Below, piece after piece: positions 60,913 to 64,000 of a DNA stretch of 64,000 nucleotides. How positions within the stretch are numbered: the first letter of the stretch is position 1; every line of letters starts with the position of its first letter. Under the pieces are notes generated by a model. It did not search any database. It saw only the letters and a list, made by a program, of their open reading frames with translations, and was not told the origin of the DNA. Source of the stretch: Nocardia rhizosphaerihabitans (GTDB lineage: Bacteria > Actinomycetota > Actinomycetes > Mycobacteriales > Mycobacteriaceae); NCBI RefSeq assembly GCF_014646295.1, contig NZ_BMNE01000009.1, positions 62,001 to 126,000 of the forward strand, in the 5' to 3' direction. The translations under genes and the position numbers were made by a program.

Positions 60913-61878
60913 GTGAAGTCATTGATCCCGCGGCTGCTGGTCGCAGCCCTTACCGTTGCCGCACTGTCGACCACGGTCGTCGCGTGCGCCGACGCCGACA
61001 AGACCGATCCGACGACACTCACCGTGGGGTTCGTCGTCGACCCGTCCTGGGCGCAGATTCCGGTCGCCGCCGAGAGCGGCTTTTTCACCGCGCGCGACAT
61101 CACCGTCAAGGTGATCAACTTCCCGTCGGGTGTCGAGGCGCTCCAGGCGGTCGCCGCGGGCCAGGTCGACATCGCGACCGCGGCCGACGTCCCCACCTCC
61201 GCCGTGCTCACCCGATCGCCGTCGCTGCGGGTGGTCGGCGACGGTTCCCGCTGGGAGGGCTCGCGCATCGTCGCCCGCCGGAGCGCGGGCATCTCGACCG
61301 TCGCCGACCTGGCGGGCAAATCGGTCGGCACGCCGCTGGGCACCAGCGCGGCCTACTTCGCGGCCAGTGCGCTCGCGCAGCACCGCGTCGACGCGACGCT
61401 CGTCCAGGTGTCACCGTCGGCGACGGTCACCGCGGCCACCCAGGGCAATGTCGACGCGGTGTCGATCTTCCAGCCGTACCAGGCACAGGTCGTGCGGGCG
61501 CTCGGCGCCGACGCGGTCGAACTGCGTGGCGGCAGCTACCGCCAGCACAGCCTCTACCTGGCCACCCAGACCGCGATCGCGACCAAGTCCGCGGCCCTGT
61601 CGGCCTTCTTCGCCGCGCTCGCCGAGGCGGGAACACAGCTCGCCGCGACGTCCGATGCCGCGGTGACCGCCGTCGCGAAAGCGACGCAACTCGACCCGGA
61701 ACTGTTGCGCGATGTCCTGCCCCAGTTCGACTTCACGCTGCAACTGGCACCGGATCTCGCGGCGAAACTCGCCGAACTGGGCAACTGGGCCAAGACGCAG
61801 GGCCGGATCGACCCGGCGACCCAGGTGCCCGACTACGCCACGTTCCTCGACGACGAATTCCTGCCGAAGGCAGGGTAG
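60913..61878 (+). CDS. ABC transporter substrate-binding lipoprotein, SsuA-like
   Basis: A 321-residue NMT1/SsuA-type binding protein with a lipoprotein signal ending in VVAC (Cys25), so it is anchored outside the membrane. It has LTVGFVVDPSWAQIPVAAESGFF and VEALQAVAAGQVDIATAADVPT, typical of the aliphatic-sulfonate/nitrate family. GTG 60913 follows AAGGAAA. Together with ASST this suggests uptake of a sulfate ester or sulfonate (inference). Confidence 0.93.
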   Translation: MKSLIPRLLVAALTVAALSTTVVACADADKTDPTTLTVGFVVDPSWAQIPVAAESGFFTARDITVKVINFPSGVEALQAVAAGQVDIATAADVPTSAVLTRSPSLRVVGDGSRWEGSRIVARRSAGISTVADLAGKSVGTPLGTSAAYFAASALAQHRVDATLVQVSPSATVTAATQGNVDAVSIFQPYQAQVVRALGADAVELRGGSYRQHSLYLATQTAIATKSAALSAFFAALAEAGTQLAATSDAAVTAVAKATQLDPELLRDVLPQFDFTLQLAPDLAAKLAELGNWAKTQGRIDPATQVPDYATFLDDEFLPKAG

Positions 61879-61891
61879 GTACACATCGGAT

Positions 61892-62218
61892 TCAGAGCGC
61901 GCCTGCCAGGTCGTCGAGCAGGCGTCGCTTGGACCTGGCGCCGACGACGGTCCGGACCGGGATGCCGTCGCGGAACAGCATCAGGGTCGGCATCGACAGG
62001 ACGGCGTAGTCCGCGGTGGTCTGCGGGTTGGCGTCCACATCGATTTTGACGATCGCCATCCGGCCCGCTTCCTCGTGGGCCAGCTCGTCGAGCACCGGCT
62101 CGATCATCTTGCACGGCGGGCACCACGCGGCGGTGAACTCGACGAGCACCGGCAGTTCGGCATCGAGTACCTCGCGCGCGAAGGTCACATCGTTCACGGT
62201 GGCGACGGTCTTGGTCAT
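61892..62218 (-). CDS. Thioredoxin
   Basis: A 108-residue thioredoxin with active site WCPPC (32-36) in place of the usual WCGPC; the cis-Pro loop SMPTLMLF is intact. ATG 62218 follows GGAGAG. The CPPC centre is found in some thioredoxins and alters redox potential. Convergent with the binding-protein gene. Confidence 0.93.
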   Translation of the reverse strand: MTKTVATVNDVTFAREVLDAELPVLVEFTAAWCPPCKMIEPVLDELAHEEAGRMAIVKIDVDANPQTTADYAVLSMPTLMLFRDGIPVRTVVGARSKRRLLDDLAGAL

Positions 62219-62514
62219 GGTCTCTCCTCGGTGGCCGGGGCCCGGAAAATCGCCCCGATGAGGTGACGGTAGGGATTGACCTCGACGTCAAGGCAAGTCG
62301 TCCGGAGCTGTTGGATCGGCTGTCCAGGAGCCCGGGCGACGAGCAGCGGCGATAGCGCTGACCGGCCGGACGATGCAATCTTCCATCTATACGTGCCGGT
62401 AACCCTCGTGCGCTGTTCACATATACGGAGTAGAGGTGCACACTGCCCTTGAACCGGAGTTCGAATTCGCACCCGTCCCGGGCCACGTCCTTGGTAATGG
62501 AAAGGAGTCGGCGA
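62219..62514. other. Intergenic region between thioredoxin and carboxylase
   Basis: 296 bp with no supported gene. An inverted repeat TTGAC-CTCGAC-GTCAA is at 62276-62291, upstream of the thioredoxin gene; its role is unknown. The part near 62380-62440 is less GC-rich and may hold the carboxylase promoter, but no clear hexamers are visible. Confidence 0.4.

Positions 62515-64000
<1,486 letters not shown>

Noticed and set aside
62276..62291. MerR/SoxR-type promoter upstream of thioredoxin
   Set aside because: An inverted repeat is present, but neither strand has a -10 element at the 19-bp spacing such promoters need.

Overview
The window is GC-rich, densely packed actinobacterial DNA with long leaders and very few AT-rich tracts. 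An antigen-85-type mycolyltransferase, an MmpL transporter beside a Pks2/Mas-like iterative polyketide synthase and PapA acyltransferase, several PucR regulators, a UPF0182 protein and an IdeR-type iron box together suggest a mycolic-acid actinomycete, most likely Nocardia or a close relative. The genus is inference. No rRNA, tRNA, CRISPR array, insertion sequence or integrase was seen. Both edges cut a gene: a ChoD-like GMC oxidoreductase on the left and a biotin-dependent carboxylase on the right.

Region 1-14.4 kb: a GMC oxidoreductase and TetR pair, a decayed ABC1-kinase pseudogene, a TetR/acyl-CoA dehydrogenase divergent pair with an inverted-repeat operator, a PAS-GGDEF diguanylate cyclase, and a minus-strand operon of AMP-ligase, DUF3556 membrane protein and desaturase-like flavoprotein, flanked by two PucR regulators whose stop codons share one hexamer. 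Region 14.4-29.4 kb: a mycolyltransferase, then a probable lipid biosynthesis and export locus. It comprises a divergent mmpL, a complete KS-AT-DH-ER-KR-ACP synthase, papA, an unknown protein, a DHA2-type MFS exporter, an alpha/beta hydrolase with Cys in place of the nucleophilic Ser, and a VOC protein.

Region 29.4-42.5 kb is mixed housekeeping and lipid metabolism: SnoaL-like protein, TetR, siderophore-interacting protein under an iron box, OhrR-like regulator with a perfect 12-bp inverted repeat, YbdK ligase, UPF0182, a third PucR, acyl-CoA synthetase, lipase, methyltransferase and P450.

Region 43.4-54.6 kb is the most unusual part. Five transcription units carry the same 18-bp motif (consensus GRGTAGTSSNCTACNCGT) upstream and in the same orientation as the gene. 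They encode an astacin protease fused to a seven-blade propeller, a serine protease fused to an alpha/beta hydrolase, two proteins of unknown function, and a cyclooxygenase/alpha-dioxygenase-like haem protein coupled to a catalase-like haem protein. A large LuxR regulator with its own near-consensus, leaderless-type promoter follows directly. This looks like a small coordinated regulon combining proteolysis and fatty-acid peroxidation.

Region 54.6-64 kb: a lipoprotein sugar dehydrogenase, a CatB-type acetyltransferase, a LacI regulator with a central-CG operator facing an arylsulfotransferase-family gene that is translationally coupled to a sulfonate-type ABC transporter, a thioredoxin, and the start of a biotin-dependent carboxylase.
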